A DNA stretch of 42,921 nucleotides from NCBI GenBank assembly GCA_016192545.1, contig JACPTX010000055.1, positions 1 through 42,921 on the forward strand. Reading direction: 5' to 3'. This DNA is from Candidatus Omnitrophota bacterium. GTDB taxonomy: Bacteria; Omnitrophota; Gorgyraeia; Aquiviventales; Aquiviventaceae. Shown here piece after piece: positions 18,453-27,666 of this stretch (position 1 is its first letter; every line of letters starts with the position of its first letter). The notes beneath the pieces were generated by a model, which saw nothing but the letters and a program-made list of their open reading frames with translations, searched no databases and was not told where the DNA came from. The position numbers and the translations under genes were made by a program.

Positions 18453-18966
18453 GGGGCTCCTCACGGCCTTTGCCTGTGAGCATCTCCAAGGCATGTGGCA
18501 GAAGCGGCAGCAGGACGCGTAGACATTCTTCAGCTCCCTGCGGACTTCCAGGGAGGTTGATGATGAGGGTACGGCCCCGCAACCCGGCAACGGCCCGTGA
18601 GAGCCACGCCAGGGGGTTGTGTTGCGCGGTCGCGGCACGCATGGCTTCGGGAAGACCTGGGATCTCCCGAGCCATCACGCCGCGCGTCGCCTCCGGCGTC
18701 ACATCCCGAGGGCCGAAGCCTGTTCCTCCGATCGTGAGAACGAGCGGCAGCTTGAACCGATCAGCCAGATCGATGAGTCGCTCCCGGATCTGCTGGCGGT
18801 CGTCTGGCGCCAACATCGATTCGCGTACGAGAAACCCCGCCCGCTCCATCAGGCGACGAATGAGCGGCGTCGCGGTGTCAGCCCGGATCCCTTGAGAGCG
18901 CGTGTCGCTGACGGTCAGAATCCCCACCTGCCACGGTTCACTCATGCGTTTCCTCGTCGCAGCCAC
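18421..18966 (-). CDS. mogA: MogA/MoaB family molybdenum cofactor protein
   Basis: VGILTVSDTRSQG; TIGGTGFGPRDVTPEATRGV; LIINLPGSPQGAEECL. Confidence 0.88.
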   Translation of the reverse strand: MAATRKRMSEPWQVGILTVSDTRSQGIRADTATPLIRRLMERAGFLVRESMLAPDDRQQIRERLIDLADRFKLPLVLTIGGTGFGPRDVTPEATRGVMAREIPGLPEAMRAATAQHNPLAWLSRAVAGLRGRTLIINLPGSPQGAEECLRVLLPLLPHALEMLTGKGREEPHAIHQRRETL

Positions 18967-19415
18967 GCGCCGCTCTTCCCCCCAGACTTACTCACCAGAT
19001 ACAGCTGTCGAATCACGAGACCCCGCTCGATGGGTTTGCACATGTCGTAGACTGTGAGAGCCGCGACGGCCGCCGCCGTCAACGCCTCCATCTCCGGGCC
19101 GGTCGGCGCTGTGGTCCTGACTTCCGCCTCGATCACGAGCCGATCGGCGTCCAGCTTGGCCCGCAGTTCAACGTGGCTCACCGGGATGGGGTGACACAGC
19201 GGTACGAGTTCCGCCGTGCGTTTTGCCGCGAGGACCCCCGCGACCTGGGCGACCGGCCACACGTCGCCCTTCGGCAGCTTGCCCGCTCTGATGGTCGCGA
19301 GCGTCCTCGGCTTCATCACCAGCTCGCATCGGGCGACGGCCGTTCGAACCGTCTGAGGCTTCGCGCTCACGTCGGCCATGCGAACGTGGCGCTGTCGGCG
19401 CGCGGTCGTTCCCAT
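18942..19415 (-). CDS. moaC: Cyclic pyranopterin monophosphate synthase
   Basis: GDVWPVAQVAGVLAAKRTAELVPLCHPIPVSHVEL; GPEMEALTAAAVAALTVYDMCKPIER. Confidence 0.94.
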   Translation of the reverse strand: MGTTARRQRHVRMADVSAKPQTVRTAVARCELVMKPRTLATIRAGKLPKGDVWPVAQVAGVLAAKRTAELVPLCHPIPVSHVELRAKLDADRLVIEAEVRTTAPTGPEMEALTAAAVAALTVYDMCKPIERGLVIRQLYLVSKSGGKSGAWLRRGNA

Positions 19416-19418
19416 CCT

Positions 19419-20396
19419 TCAGCCTCCCACGCCAGCCATGCAGAACCGCGGGGTCCCCACTTCTCGTTGCGCCATCGTGTGCTGCTCCGGCTTGCTGAGG
19501 ACGGCCTGTCGAAACAACCCCGTTAATTGCGCGCGATCGACTGCTGGGCGCACGGCTGGCAGCAGATCCACCGCTGCCGTCTCATCGAGGCAGGGGCGGA
19601 GCCGGCCGCTTGCCGTCAGCCGCAGCCGGTTACACGATGCGCAGAACGCCTGCGTCACCGCTCCGATCACGCCGACCGTCCCGGCGGCTCCCTCCCACGC
19701 ATATGCTCGTGCCGGCCCACAGCCGCCTGGGCTTGTCACCGGCTCAAGCGGCCCAAGTGCGCTCAGCCGACTCAGGATCTCCTCAGCCGGCACCAGCTTC
19801 TCCCGAGAAAAATACTCCCCGATCGGCATGAGCTCGATGAATCGAACGTGCAGCGGGCGGTCCCAGGTCAGCCGACCGAGCGTGACGATCTCATCGTCAT
19901 TCACGCCGCGCATCACCACCACATTGAGCTTGACGGGGAACAGCCCGGCGTCGAGGGCGGCGTCGATTCCGGCCCAGACATCGGCGATCGTGCCAAAGCG
20001 CGTGATCCGGCGGAACCGATCGGGATCGAGCGTGTCGAGACTGATGTTGGCCCGCGTGAGCCCCGCGCGGGCCAGCCGATGGGCCTGCTGAGCCAAGAGC
20101 ACGCCGTTCGTCGTCATGGACAGATCCTCAACGCCCGGAATCGAGGCGAGCATCTGCACGAGCTCCGCCAGGCCCTCGCGGATGAGCGGCTCCCCGCCCG
20201 TCAGCCGCACCCGGGTGATCCCGAGTGTGGCGCCGATCCGGACGACCTCGCGGATCTCTTCGAATCTCAGGATCTCCTGACGCGGAAGCCACCGGACCCC
20301 GGTCGCCGGCAGACAGTAGACACACCGCAGGTTGCACCGATCCGTCACCGAGATGCGCAGGTACTCGATGCGGCGGCCAAACCGATCACATAACAT
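19419..20396 (-). CDS. moaA: GTP 3',8-cyclase
   Basis: YLRISVTDRCNLRCVYCLPATG; VRLTGGEPLIREGL; FCASCNRLRLTASGRLRPCL; C-terminal GG. Confidence 0.95.
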   Translation of the reverse strand: MLCDRFGRRIEYLRISVTDRCNLRCVYCLPATGVRWLPRQEILRFEEIREVVRIGATLGITRVRLTGGEPLIREGLAELVQMLASIPGVEDLSMTTNGVLLAQQAHRLARAGLTRANISLDTLDPDRFRRITRFGTIADVWAGIDAALDAGLFPVKLNVVVMRGVNDDEIVTLGRLTWDRPLHVRFIELMPIGEYFSREKLVPAEEILSRLSALGPLEPVTSPGGCGPARAYAWEGAAGTVGVIGAVTQAFCASCNRLRLTASGRLRPCLDETAAVDLLPAVRPAVDRAQLTGLFRQAVLSKPEQHTMAQREVGTPRFCMAGVGG

Positions 20397-20424
20397 CTCG
20401 TTGCCTCTCACCGTGCTTCAACAC

Positions 20425-20530
20425 AACAGGCCAGCTCCTCGCAGAAAAGGAGAAGCTGGCCCGCTCACGGAAACCGCCCATCTCCTTTCCAAACACGAGG
20501 AGGCGAGGTCGTTTCCTTCCTCGCCCGGTC
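20425..20530 (-). ncRNA. Candidate Moco (molybdenum cofactor) riboswitch upstream of moaA
   Basis: Minus strand GGCGAGGAAGGAAACGACCTCGCCTCCTCGTGTTTGGAAAGGAGATGGGCGGTTTCCGTGAGCGGGCC: nested GGAAAC/GTTTCC pairing and GCCTCC...GGAAAGGAGATGGG as remembered for the Moco motif; followed by hairpin GGCCAGCT...AGCTGGCC (20429-20461) just before the moaA SD. Confidence 0.75.
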
Positions 20531-20531
20531 C

Positions 20532-20556
20532 CTTTGCTTCGCTTTGCGAAGCAAAG
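20532..20556. repeat. Perfect hairpin CTTTGCTTCGC-TTT-GCGAAGCAAAG
   Basis: 11-bp inverted repeat with 3-nt loop, read directly. Confidence 0.9.
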
Positions 20557-20591
20557 CGTTGGGACAGGGGCCCAGGCGCCATGTCTGTCTT

Positions 20592-20622
20592 GGGGTCAGA
20601 CCCCTCGCTGGGGTCAGACCCC
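20592..20622. repeat. Two tandem copies of palindrome GGGGTCAGACCCC
   Basis: 20592-20604 and 20610-20622; abuts the stop codon of the ferredoxin CDS. Confidence 0.9.
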
Positions 20623-20623
20623 G

Positions 20624-21034
20624 CTAGAGGTAGGCGCCGGGGCTCGGAGTGTGATTCAGATTGTCATCCAGCGCAAGTCGAATCGCCCCAACGTCGTTGA
20701 CGGTGCGGCACGCCTCGACGCACACGCCGCATCCATTACAGGCCGAGGCCATCACCAGCGGCCTGCCATCATCCAACATAATCGCCTCATCGCGAAGCGG
20801 ACAGCGCAGGTAACACGCTTGACAGGGGCTCGCACCCCAAGCCAAGCATCGCGTGACATCAATGACCGCAAGCCGTCGTCCGCCTACAGACGCTGTGGTC
20901 TGTGCTCCCGCGACGCCGCTCGGGGACCCCTCGGCGATGAGCTCCCTCACGCCAGCAACCATCTGACGCGGCAGCCATCTGAGGAAGGTCCGCCGGCTCA
21001 CCGCCGCGTGCTGCGTCTCGTCGAGGAGGGTCAT
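20624..21034 (-). CDS. 4Fe-4S ferredoxin-type protein with Tat-like N-terminus (NapF/NapG-like)
   Basis: SRRTFLRW; CLAWGASPCQACYLRCP and CNGCGVCVEACRTVND. Confidence 0.75.
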   Translation of the reverse strand: MTLLDETQHAAVSRRTFLRWLPRQMVAGVRELIAEGSPSGVAGAQTTASVGGRRLAVIDVTRCLAWGASPCQACYLRCPLRDEAIMLDDGRPLVMASACNGCGVCVEACRTVNDVGAIRLALDDNLNHTPSPGAYL

Positions 21035-21870
21035 GCCACGACCTCCACCCGCTGCCGCCGTGCCAGCGTCAGCAGCTCATCCTGGGTCCAGCGGTCTCGA
21101 CCGCTCACCGTTGTGGACAGCTCCCGGCGAGCAGCGGCATCCAACGATGCAAACGCCCGCTCCACTTCCTGACCACGGGCATCGTCGGTGAGAACCGCCT
21201 GCCAGCCCATGCGGCGCAGGCGGGCATGCACCCACAGATCCCACAGCACGCGGAAGCGCTCTCGGATGAGCTCGTGTTCAGGCTCGCACTCCCCGCCGAC
21301 CCCACGCCCTGTCGGAGCGCCATCGGCGCCGCCGCATTGCGGCGGGTCGCTTCCAGCGACCCCGGCAGGGCGTGGGGCGAACGCGGGATGCGGATCGTAC
21401 ACAAAGGCGGGATCAAGCATGTCGGCCACATGCATCAGCTCGTGTCGGAGGAAGGCGGTCAGCTTCCCACGGTCAAGGCAGCGAACGGCCTGCAACCCGA
21501 TCAAGAGGGTGGTCGAGACTTCCAGGGCCGGTCGCGCTTCCCCGGGCCGGCCGACGTACAGCTCCACCTGCTCATCCTTTCTATCCCAGACCCGCCGGAT
21601 GACGGCGAGCTCAAGCCGGCTCGACAGCCGAGGAAACTCCGAAAGCCGCTCAGCGAACAACTCGGACAATCTGAGCGCTTGAAAGTAGCGACGCGCCAAC
21701 TGTTGAAACGCGGCTTCTCGTTGCTGCGCATCCGGCAGCTCATACACGGCCTCGCGCGCTCGGTGGAAGGAGGAGACCGTCTGGTGGCTCCCCGCGGTGG
21801 TCAGCCGGTTCAGCTCCAGAAACACCGCCTCCTCGACAAACGCTGGGTCAAACCGAAGCTCAACAGCCAT
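21031..21870 (-). CDS. Unknown protein with HELMH (HExxH) metalloprotease-like motif, NXR-operon associated
   Basis: MAVELRFDPAFVEEAVFLELNRL...TAFLRHELMHVADMLDPAF; start ATG 21870 overlaps the chaperone stop. Confidence 0.7.
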   Translation of the reverse strand: MAVELRFDPAFVEEAVFLELNRLTTAGSHQTVSSFHRAREAVYELPDAQQREAAFQQLARRYFQALRLSELFAERLSEFPRLSSRLELAVIRRVWDRKDEQVELYVGRPGEARPALEVSTTLLIGLQAVRCLDRGKLTAFLRHELMHVADMLDPAFVYDPHPAFAPRPAGVAGSDPPQCGGADGAPTGRGVGGECEPEHELIRERFRVLWDLWVHARLRRMGWQAVLTDDARGQEVERAFASLDAAARRELSTTVSGRDRWTQDELLTLARRQRVEVVA

Positions 21871-22639
21871 CACCCGGTTTCCCCCGCTGGAGGGCGCACG
21901 CGGCGCATCCCACCGCCTCCTGCTCCTTTGGAGAGCGCAACGGCAAGTCGCAGGAGCCCAACGGAACGCCCATCCGCGCGCACTCCTGCGAAAGCCACTC
22001 CAGCAAGAATGCTCCAACGGCGGCCAGCCCCTCCCCCTCGGCTGAGCGTGTGAGCCGAAGGGCAAACGCCGGTCCCCACCGCCCGAGATGGTCGGCCAGG
22101 AAGCGCCGGCCGGCTTCCTCGCATACCTGCGCCTGTTCAGCAGCCTCCTCATCAGCTGCGCAGGCCTGCTTGTACAGGAGGTAGTGCAAAAATTCACACT
22201 CTGTGCCAATGTGATCCACCCGCTCATGCGCCCTTGCGGCTACCTGAAGCCCGAAGGCGGTATAGAAGGCGGCGATATCACTCAATTCTTGCGGCTGCCG
22301 ATGGCTGTGCTCTTCGCCGTATTCGAGCTCATAGGGTGGTGCGGTACCCTGTACCGTGTGGCCAAATATCCGCTCGTGCTGGCGTGTCAGGTCGGGAAGT
22401 GTCGTCGTGTCCAGCATCTTCATCAGGCGACCAGCCAACTCCAACAGGCGGCCATCGTCTCCGAGTCGCCCAAGCACTTCGGGCAGCCGATGGTGTTCGC
22501 GTGCCACCAACCACTTCACCGTCTCCGCGCCTGGATGGCGCAGCAGCACCGAGAGCGCGTGATACACGGCGCTCCGAGCCAGCAGCTCCTCGACTGTTCG
22601 GGCCGCCTGGGAAAATGGGGACGTTTCTATTTTTCCCAT
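21860..22639 (-). CDS. TorD/NarJ-family molybdoenzyme chaperone
   Basis: RHERIFGHTVQGTAPPYELEYGEEHSHRQPQELSDIAAFYTAFGLQVA...RVDHIGTECEFLHYLLYKQACA. Confidence 0.8.
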   Translation of the reverse strand: MGKIETSPFSQAARTVEELLARSAVYHALSVLLRHPGAETVKWLVAREHHRLPEVLGRLGDDGRLLELAGRLMKMLDTTTLPDLTRQHERIFGHTVQGTAPPYELEYGEEHSHRQPQELSDIAAFYTAFGLQVAARAHERVDHIGTECEFLHYLLYKQACAADEEAAEQAQVCEEAGRRFLADHLGRWGPAFALRLTRSAEGEGLAAVGAFLLEWLSQECARMGVPLGSCDLPLRSPKEQEAVGCAACALQRGKPGDGC

Positions 22640-22678
22640 CTTCTTCCTCTCCGGAAAAATAGAAACGTCCCCATTTTC
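22611..22678. repeat. 26-bp perfect inverted repeat with 16-nt loop (GAAAATGGGGACGTTTCTATTTTTCC)
   Basis: Left arm 22611-22636, right arm 22653-22678. Confidence 0.95.
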
Positions 22679-23944
<1,266 letters not shown>

Positions 23945-23948
23945 GGTC

Positions 23949-24221
23949 TTATCCCTCCGGCCGTACCGGATGAAAGCGTGCGCGGACCTCACGAATCACG
24001 TCGTCCACGTAGGCGTCGCCCTTCTCTCGCCAGACGAGGTAGGGCCCGCGGTAGAAGGGGTTCTTGAACATCGCCAAAAGCTGCGCATCGGACCAGCCGT
24101 CCCGCAGGAACTCCTCGACGAAGCACGCCGCCATCTCCCTCATGGACGTCTCATCCTGGGCCGGCACGAGGACCCCCTTCAGCTCGAACGGGTCGTCAGG
24201 TTCCGGCTCCTTGTACGGCAT
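23949..24221 (-). CDS. 90-aa unknown protein between nxrA- and nxrB-like genes
   Basis: MPYKEPEPDDPFELKGVLVPAQDETSMREMAACFVEEFLRDGWSDAQLLAMFKNPFYRGPYLVWREKGDAYVDDVIREV; tightly spaced. Confidence 0.7.
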   Translation of the reverse strand: MPYKEPEPDDPFELKGVLVPAQDETSMREMAACFVEEFLRDGWSDAQLLAMFKNPFYRGPYLVWREKGDAYVDDVIREVRARFHPVRPEG

Positions 24222-24226
24222 GGGGA

Positions 24227-27200
24227 TCAGGCGGCGACAAATCCGCCGTCGATGTACTTGCGCATCGTCTCGCTCTCGGCCCCCGGGGTGTAGCCGGTCG
24301 TGGCCGGCGCCCACACGCCTGTGCCGCCCAGGCCGCCGTCCTCCGCTTTGGTCACGCGCACCAGCGTCTCCTTCGGCACCGTGTTGACCGCGTGGTTGTC
24401 CGCCTCCCCGCCGAAGATGAACGCCATCGCCACCTTCGCCTTGTGGAAGAGCGAGTCCGTCTGGTGCATCGGCATGTGCCAGTTGCGCGTCACGCTCTGC
24501 TGCGAGCCGTAGCGAAAGTTGGACTGGTAGCCCAGCTCCGAGAGCGCCCGCTTGTCTTTGCGGGTCTCGTGCGCCTTGACCGACCGCTCGGTCGCGATGT
24601 AGGGGGCGTGCTTCATCATGACGATGTGGTACGGGTAAGCGGGGTTGTATTTGGCCCGCAGCATCAGCCGCGACACCTTGTAGAACGCCTCCTCGGGCTT
24701 GGCGCCGAGGTAGGGCCGGTCGGCGGGGTTGGCGTCCACGTAGACGTAATCGCCGTCGCTGATCCCGAGGTCCTTGGCCGCCTGTGGGTTGATGTGGAGC
24801 TGGTTCTCGCCGACCCACGGGGTGCGCTTGTCCATCCGGTACGGGTCGCCGAAGTTGGAGTCCCAGATCATGTGCCAGTCCACGTTGCTCCACATCGAGT
24901 GCACGCGGTGGCGGGTCTTGGGCGTCAGGCAGAAGAACTGAAAGCCCTTGTCCCATAGGAAATTAGTCGTCTGCTTGACCTGCTCCCACGGCAGCTTGAC
25001 GTTGCGCACGGTGCGCTCGTCCCAGTGCTCGGCCTGCATGGGAATCCCATAGTCGTTCGGGCGGATGTACGGATTGCTGGACACAATGACATTGGGCAGA
25101 TAGGGGGTGGCCTCCGGACCTTCCCGGTGCACGATGAAGTTCTCGCCGTAGTCGATGGCCTCCGGCACATCCGCGTACGCCTGGAGCCGGCCGTGGTCGG
25201 TGTAGAAGGGAACGTCCTCATGCACCTGCTCCCAGAACGGGATGCGCGGATAGGTGCGAAAGAGCATGAGCGCTCCGCCCGGCGGGCCGTACTTGCCCGC
25301 CATGATGTCGGAAAGTTGGTAGCCCGTCGTCGTCGTGCAGGAGTCCAGCAGACGCTGGATGTAGATCTCCCTCTTCCCCTCAAGGGCGAACTTCCAGTAA
25401 TCCCTGAAGCGCGGATCCCCGGTGACCTGTCCGAGCGCCTCTGCCATCTGTGCCAGAATGACCAGGTCATCCCGGCTGTCGAACAGCGGTGGAATGCCGC
25501 CCTTCCAGACTTGCAGGAACGGGTTGGAGCAGGAGGCGGTGACTTCCAGCCCTTCGAACTCCAGCCAGCTATTCGCCGGCAGGGCGATGTCCGCGTACTC
25601 GATGGAGGCGGTGATCTGAATGTCGATGGAGAGAATCAGCTCGACGTTCGGGTTGACGTGCTTGATCATCTCGTAGACCCACTTGGCGTTGTTGATGAGG
25701 TTCACGTTCGTGAAGAGCATCGCCTTGGTGGGAGTCGGCATGTGGGTCTTGCCGGTGAACACCTTGCGGCCCTCCCTGGGCGTGTCCACGATGAGCGGCC
25801 TGTCGCCGTGGTTCCAGTACGCGGGCTCCTCGTCCTTGAAGTAGGCGTGCGGGTGGACGTCCCGGCCATGCGCCGCGGGGTCCAGGTTCGGCTCAAACGG
25901 GTCCTCCGCGACCCAACCCTTGAAGCCCGGCCCGGTCCAGGGCGAGCCCTGAAACAGCGCCGCCTTGTAGTTGCCCGCCCAGGTGTGGCAGCCGGCGCCG
26001 GGCTTGCCGATATTGCCCGTGAGCATGAGCGGCAGGTAGGCCGCCCGGTTCATCTCCGTGGCGTGGAACCAGTGATTGATCCCCTCGCCTTGGTGAATGG
26101 CGACCGGCTTGATCGTGGCAATGTCCTTCGCCAGCCGCTCGATGAGCTCTTTCGGCGCGTGCGTGATGTCCGCCACCGCGTCGAGATCGTAGTCCTTCAG
26201 GTGGATCTGATAGAGCGACCAGAGGGTCATCACCTCAACGCGCTTGCCCTCAACGGTCTTGACCGTAAACGCCCCCTCAAGCGCCGGGCGGACGCCTCGT
26301 CGGCTCAGGCGCCTGCCGACGTCATCGCGGCTGATCGCCGCCGGTTTGCCTGCCGCGTCATCCCAGACGACGAAATCGCCGAGCTTCTCGTATTGCTGAT
26401 CCGTGAGCCCTTGAATCGTGTAGCTCGGACCGTCTTTGGACAGCCGGCCGCGATAGTGCGGGAAGATTTCATGCGCCCGCAGCCGCGTGAGGGTGTCCGT
26501 GCGGACCAGGAGGGGAAAATCGGTGAAGCCCAACACGAATTCGCGGTCGTACCATCCGCGCTCGATCATCACGCGAGCGATCCCCAGCCACAGGGCCGCG
26601 TCGGTCTGCGGCCGGATGGGGATCCAGTAGTCCGACTTCGTCGCCGGCGGGCCGTACTCCGGCGTGATCGTGACGAGCGTCGCCCCCCGCTCCATGCACT
26701 CGATGAACCAGTGGGAGTCGGGCATCTTGTTCTCGACGAGGTTCTTGCCGTCCTGGATGATCAGCTTGGAGAAGCGCAGGTCGTTGAAATCGCAGTCGGA
26801 GGCCTGCAGGCCGTGGACCCACGGATGCCCGGGCGCCTGGTCGCCGTGCCACGTGTAGTTGGACCAGCCCCGGCCGCCTTTGGCCTGATCCGGCCCGACA
26901 CCGCGCAGCCTCGCGTCCAGCAGCGCCATCGTGTTGGCCAGGCGGTACATGCCATATTTCCCGAAGACACCCAAGAGGCCCATCCCGCCGCGGAACTTCA
27001 GCGTCCGCGTCCCGGCGCCATCCATGGCCTCGATCATCTCCTCCGGATAGCCCTGGGCGCGCAATCGCTGCCTGCCGTCCTCGCCGTTGTAGCGCGTGGC
27101 GATGGCGACCAGACTCTTGGCGAGGTAGTCATAGACATTGTCCCAGGCGATCTTCTCGAAGGCATCCGTGCCGCGAGCGTCAAACTTGTACTTGGCCTTG

Positions 27201-27664
27201 TTCTCCGGCGTCAGCTCGGGAAAGCCGTCATCGGCCCATTGCTTCCAGCCGCGACGGATGATGGGGTATTTAAGCCGGTACGGGCCATAGAGGATGCGGT
27301 GGAATGTGTAGCCCTTGGCGCATTGCCTGGGATTCCAGTTCGGCGTGGCCTTGTTGCCGTAGAGATCGGAGTAGGCCTGGTAGTCGTACTGCGAGCCCAG
27401 GCGCGTGACAATCCCGTTTCGCACATACGCCAGCACCCGGCAGGCATGCGTGTCATTGGGCGAGCACACCCAGGAGAAGGTGTCGTCATAGCGGTACTGG
27501 TCGCGATAGAGCTTCTCCCAGTCCCGCGAGGGATAATAGGCGAGCGGGTTGTCAACCTCGGTCACCGGCTCAAGCGCCCAGAGCGACAGCTCGCGCGACG
27601 CGAGATACAACCCGATCCCGGCCGCCCCGGACAGCTTCAAGAATTGACGCCGCGTCACATACAT
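24227..27664 (-). CDS. nxrA: NxrA-like molybdopterin oxidoreductase (type II DMSO reductase family), Tat-exported
   Basis: TRRQFLKLSGAAGIGLYLA Tat signal; DDTFSWVCSPNDTHACRV; WSNYTWHGDQAPGHPWVHG; NFIVHREGPEATPYLPN; TPKTRHRVHS; QSNFRYGSQQSVTRNWHMPMHQTDSL. Confidence 0.92.
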   Translation of the reverse strand: MYVTRRQFLKLSGAAGIGLYLASRELSLWALEPVTEVDNPLAYYPSRDWEKLYRDQYRYDDTFSWVCSPNDTHACRVLAYVRNGIVTRLGSQYDYQAYSDLYGNKATPNWNPRQCAKGYTFHRILYGPYRLKYPIIRRGWKQWADDGFPELTPENKAKYKFDARGTDAFEKIAWDNVYDYLAKSLVAIATRYNGEDGRQRLRAQGYPEEMIEAMDGAGTRTLKFRGGMGLLGVFGKYGMYRLANTMALLDARLRGVGPDQAKGGRGWSNYTWHGDQAPGHPWVHGLQASDCDFNDLRFSKLIIQDGKNLVENKMPDSHWFIECMERGATLVTITPEYGPPATKSDYWIPIRPQTDAALWLGIARVMIERGWYDREFVLGFTDFPLLVRTDTLTRLRAHEIFPHYRGRLSKDGPSYTIQGLTDQQYEKLGDFVVWDDAAGKPAAISRDDVGRRLSRRGVRPALEGAFTVKTVEGKRVEVMTLWSLYQIHLKDYDLDAVADITHAPKELIERLAKDIATIKPVAIHQGEGINHWFHATEMNRAAYLPLMLTGNIGKPGAGCHTWAGNYKAALFQGSPWTGPGFKGWVAEDPFEPNLDPAAHGRDVHPHAYFKDEEPAYWNHGDRPLIVDTPREGRKVFTGKTHMPTPTKAMLFTNVNLINNAKWVYEMIKHVNPNVELILSIDIQITASIEYADIALPANSWLEFEGLEVTASCSNPFLQVWKGGIPPLFDSRDDLVILAQMAEALGQVTGDPRFRDYWKFALEGKREIYIQRLLDSCTTTTGYQLSDIMAGKYGPPGGALMLFRTYPRIPFWEQVHEDVPFYTDHGRLQAYADVPEAIDYGENFIVHREGPEATPYLPNVIVSSNPYIRPNDYGIPMQAEHWDERTVRNVKLPWEQVKQTTNFLWDKGFQFFCLTPKTRHRVHSMWSNVDWHMIWDSNFGDPYRMDKRTPWVGENQLHINPQAAKDLGISDGDYVYVDANPADRPYLGAKPEEAFYKVSRLMLRAKYNPAYPYHIVMMKHAPYIATERSVKAHETRKDKRALSELGYQSNFRYGSQQSVTRNWHMPMHQTDSLFHKAKVAMAFIFGGEADNHAVNTVPKETLVRVTKAEDGGLGGTGVWAPATTGYTPGAESETMRKYIDGGFVAA

Positions 27665-27666
27665 CG

